From the NCBI GenBank assembly GCA_003554535.1, contig PWGT01000047.1, positions 1 to 6,384 of the forward strand: 6,384 bases of DNA, given 5' to 3'. A model generated the notes under the pieces. The model had not been told where the DNA came from. It did not search any database and saw nothing but the letters and a program-made list of their open reading frames with translations. This DNA comes from Syntrophomonadaceae bacterium. GTDB lineage: Bacteria; Bacillota_D; Dethiobacteria; DTU022; PWGO01. Shown here piece by piece: positions 6,062-6,384 of the stretch. Every line of letters begins with the position of its first letter. Within the stretch, counting starts at the first letter, position 1. Both the position numbers and the translations under genes were made by a program.

Positions 6062-6094
6062 GGGACAAAGGGACAGGTCCCTTGTCCCACTTTT
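6062..6094 (+). repeat. REP-like hairpin repeat, copy 3
   Basis: This matches copy 1 at 30 of 33 positions. The three differences (AAA for GCG at 6067-6069) lie in the internal loop, where two of the A residues can pair with the opposing TT, so this copy folds into a nearly continuous 12-bp stem with one bulged A. It ends in CCCACTTTT. It lies upstream of the channel promoter, and no plus-strand gene ends nearby. A gene-terminator role therefore does not explain this copy. Confidence 0.85.
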
Positions 6095-6137
6095 CTCTGA
6101 CTGTTTTGTTAATTTGGTTTTTAGTCTAAAATTTTGT

Positions 6138-6384
6138 GAACCGAGTATAAAAAGGTGTGTGAAGCGTAAACGAGCAGAATAAGCATAATGCTCAAAGGCG
6201 CAGAAATCGCAAGTGTGCACTAGGTGTGCCCTCTTATTTTAATTTGAGCTTAGGGATGCGCATTATGGGCAAAGATGCAGAACACACAGCCGGTCAGACC
6301 GTGCAGAAGGCGCAGCTTTGCAACACTTGCAACACTCCTGTAAAGGCGTAGATCAGGCAAAAAGGGAAGAGTGGCGCAGGTCGG
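6138..6384 (+). repeat. Noncoding repeat body, copy B (continues past right edge)
   Basis: Diverged homologue of 1827-1974, in the same orientation relative to the hairpin repeat. The best block is 6183-6224. Words such as GGCGCAG, TGCAGAA and GCGCAG recur (6198, 6273, 6312, 6320 and 6374, approximately), separated by unrelated linkers. GCGCAGGTCG at 6374-6383 equals 1965-1974 and lies on the window edge, so the equivalent of the copy A hairpin should lie just outside. No credible open reading frame covers it. Confidence 0.6.

Noticed and set aside
5987..6220. Minus-strand open frame of 77 codons across hairpin copy 3
   Set aside because: It reads straight through the 33-bp palindrome and the channel gene's -35 box, and has no ribosome binding site or family signature.
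6260..6384. Possible CRISPR or tandem repeat array because of recurring GCGCAG/TGCAG words
   Set aside because: Spacing is irregular, the words are only 5-10 bp, and no repeat-spacer unit of constant length is seen.

Overview
The window looks like a chromosomal segment of a low-GC, probably endospore-forming member of the Bacillota (a clostridial-type lineage rather than a resolved genus). The grounds are A+T-rich spacers, strong AGGAG-type ribosome binding sites with a TTG start, and a YteA-like member of the TraR/DksA family, a group reported mainly from endospore formers. I cannot name a species from the sequence alone.

Layout from left to right. Positions 1-68 (minus) hold the first codons of a membrane protein that runs off the left edge. 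A divergent spacer with a good extended -10 promoter leads into a membrane-anchored CapA-family metallophosphoesterase-like protein (276-1607, plus). Next is a 603-bp spacer (1608-2210) without a credible gene. It is bounded by two near-identical 33-bp hairpin repeats in opposite orientation, each about 20 bp past the stop codon of a convergent gene, and it holds a noncoding repeat body rich in GCGCAG/TGCAG words. The right-hand convergent gene (2211-3959, minus) is an alkylsulfatase-type metallo-beta-lactamase-fold hydrolase with an N-terminal membrane anchor and a TTG start. Its upstream spacer (3960-4309) carries a perfect 12-bp inverted repeat that looks like an operator. A short YteA-like/TraR-DksA zinc finger protein (4310-4762, plus) converges, 28 bp apart, on an MscS-family mechanosensitive channel (4791-5876, minus). 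Upstream of the channel promoter lies a third copy of the 33-bp hairpin (6062-6094), followed by a second, diverged copy of the repeat body that runs to the right edge.

The five genes do not form one operon. They are mostly divergent or convergent single-gene units, and three of the five encoded products are envelope-associated with a fourth (the partial gene) probably so. No shared pathway is evident. The part least explained by known genes is the dispersed element: a REP-like hairpin plus a structured, motif-rich noncoding body, present in two diverged copies (1627-2190 and 6014-6384). It could be a non-autonomous mobile element, with the hairpin serving as terminator for neighbouring genes. 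No transposase is encoded in the window.
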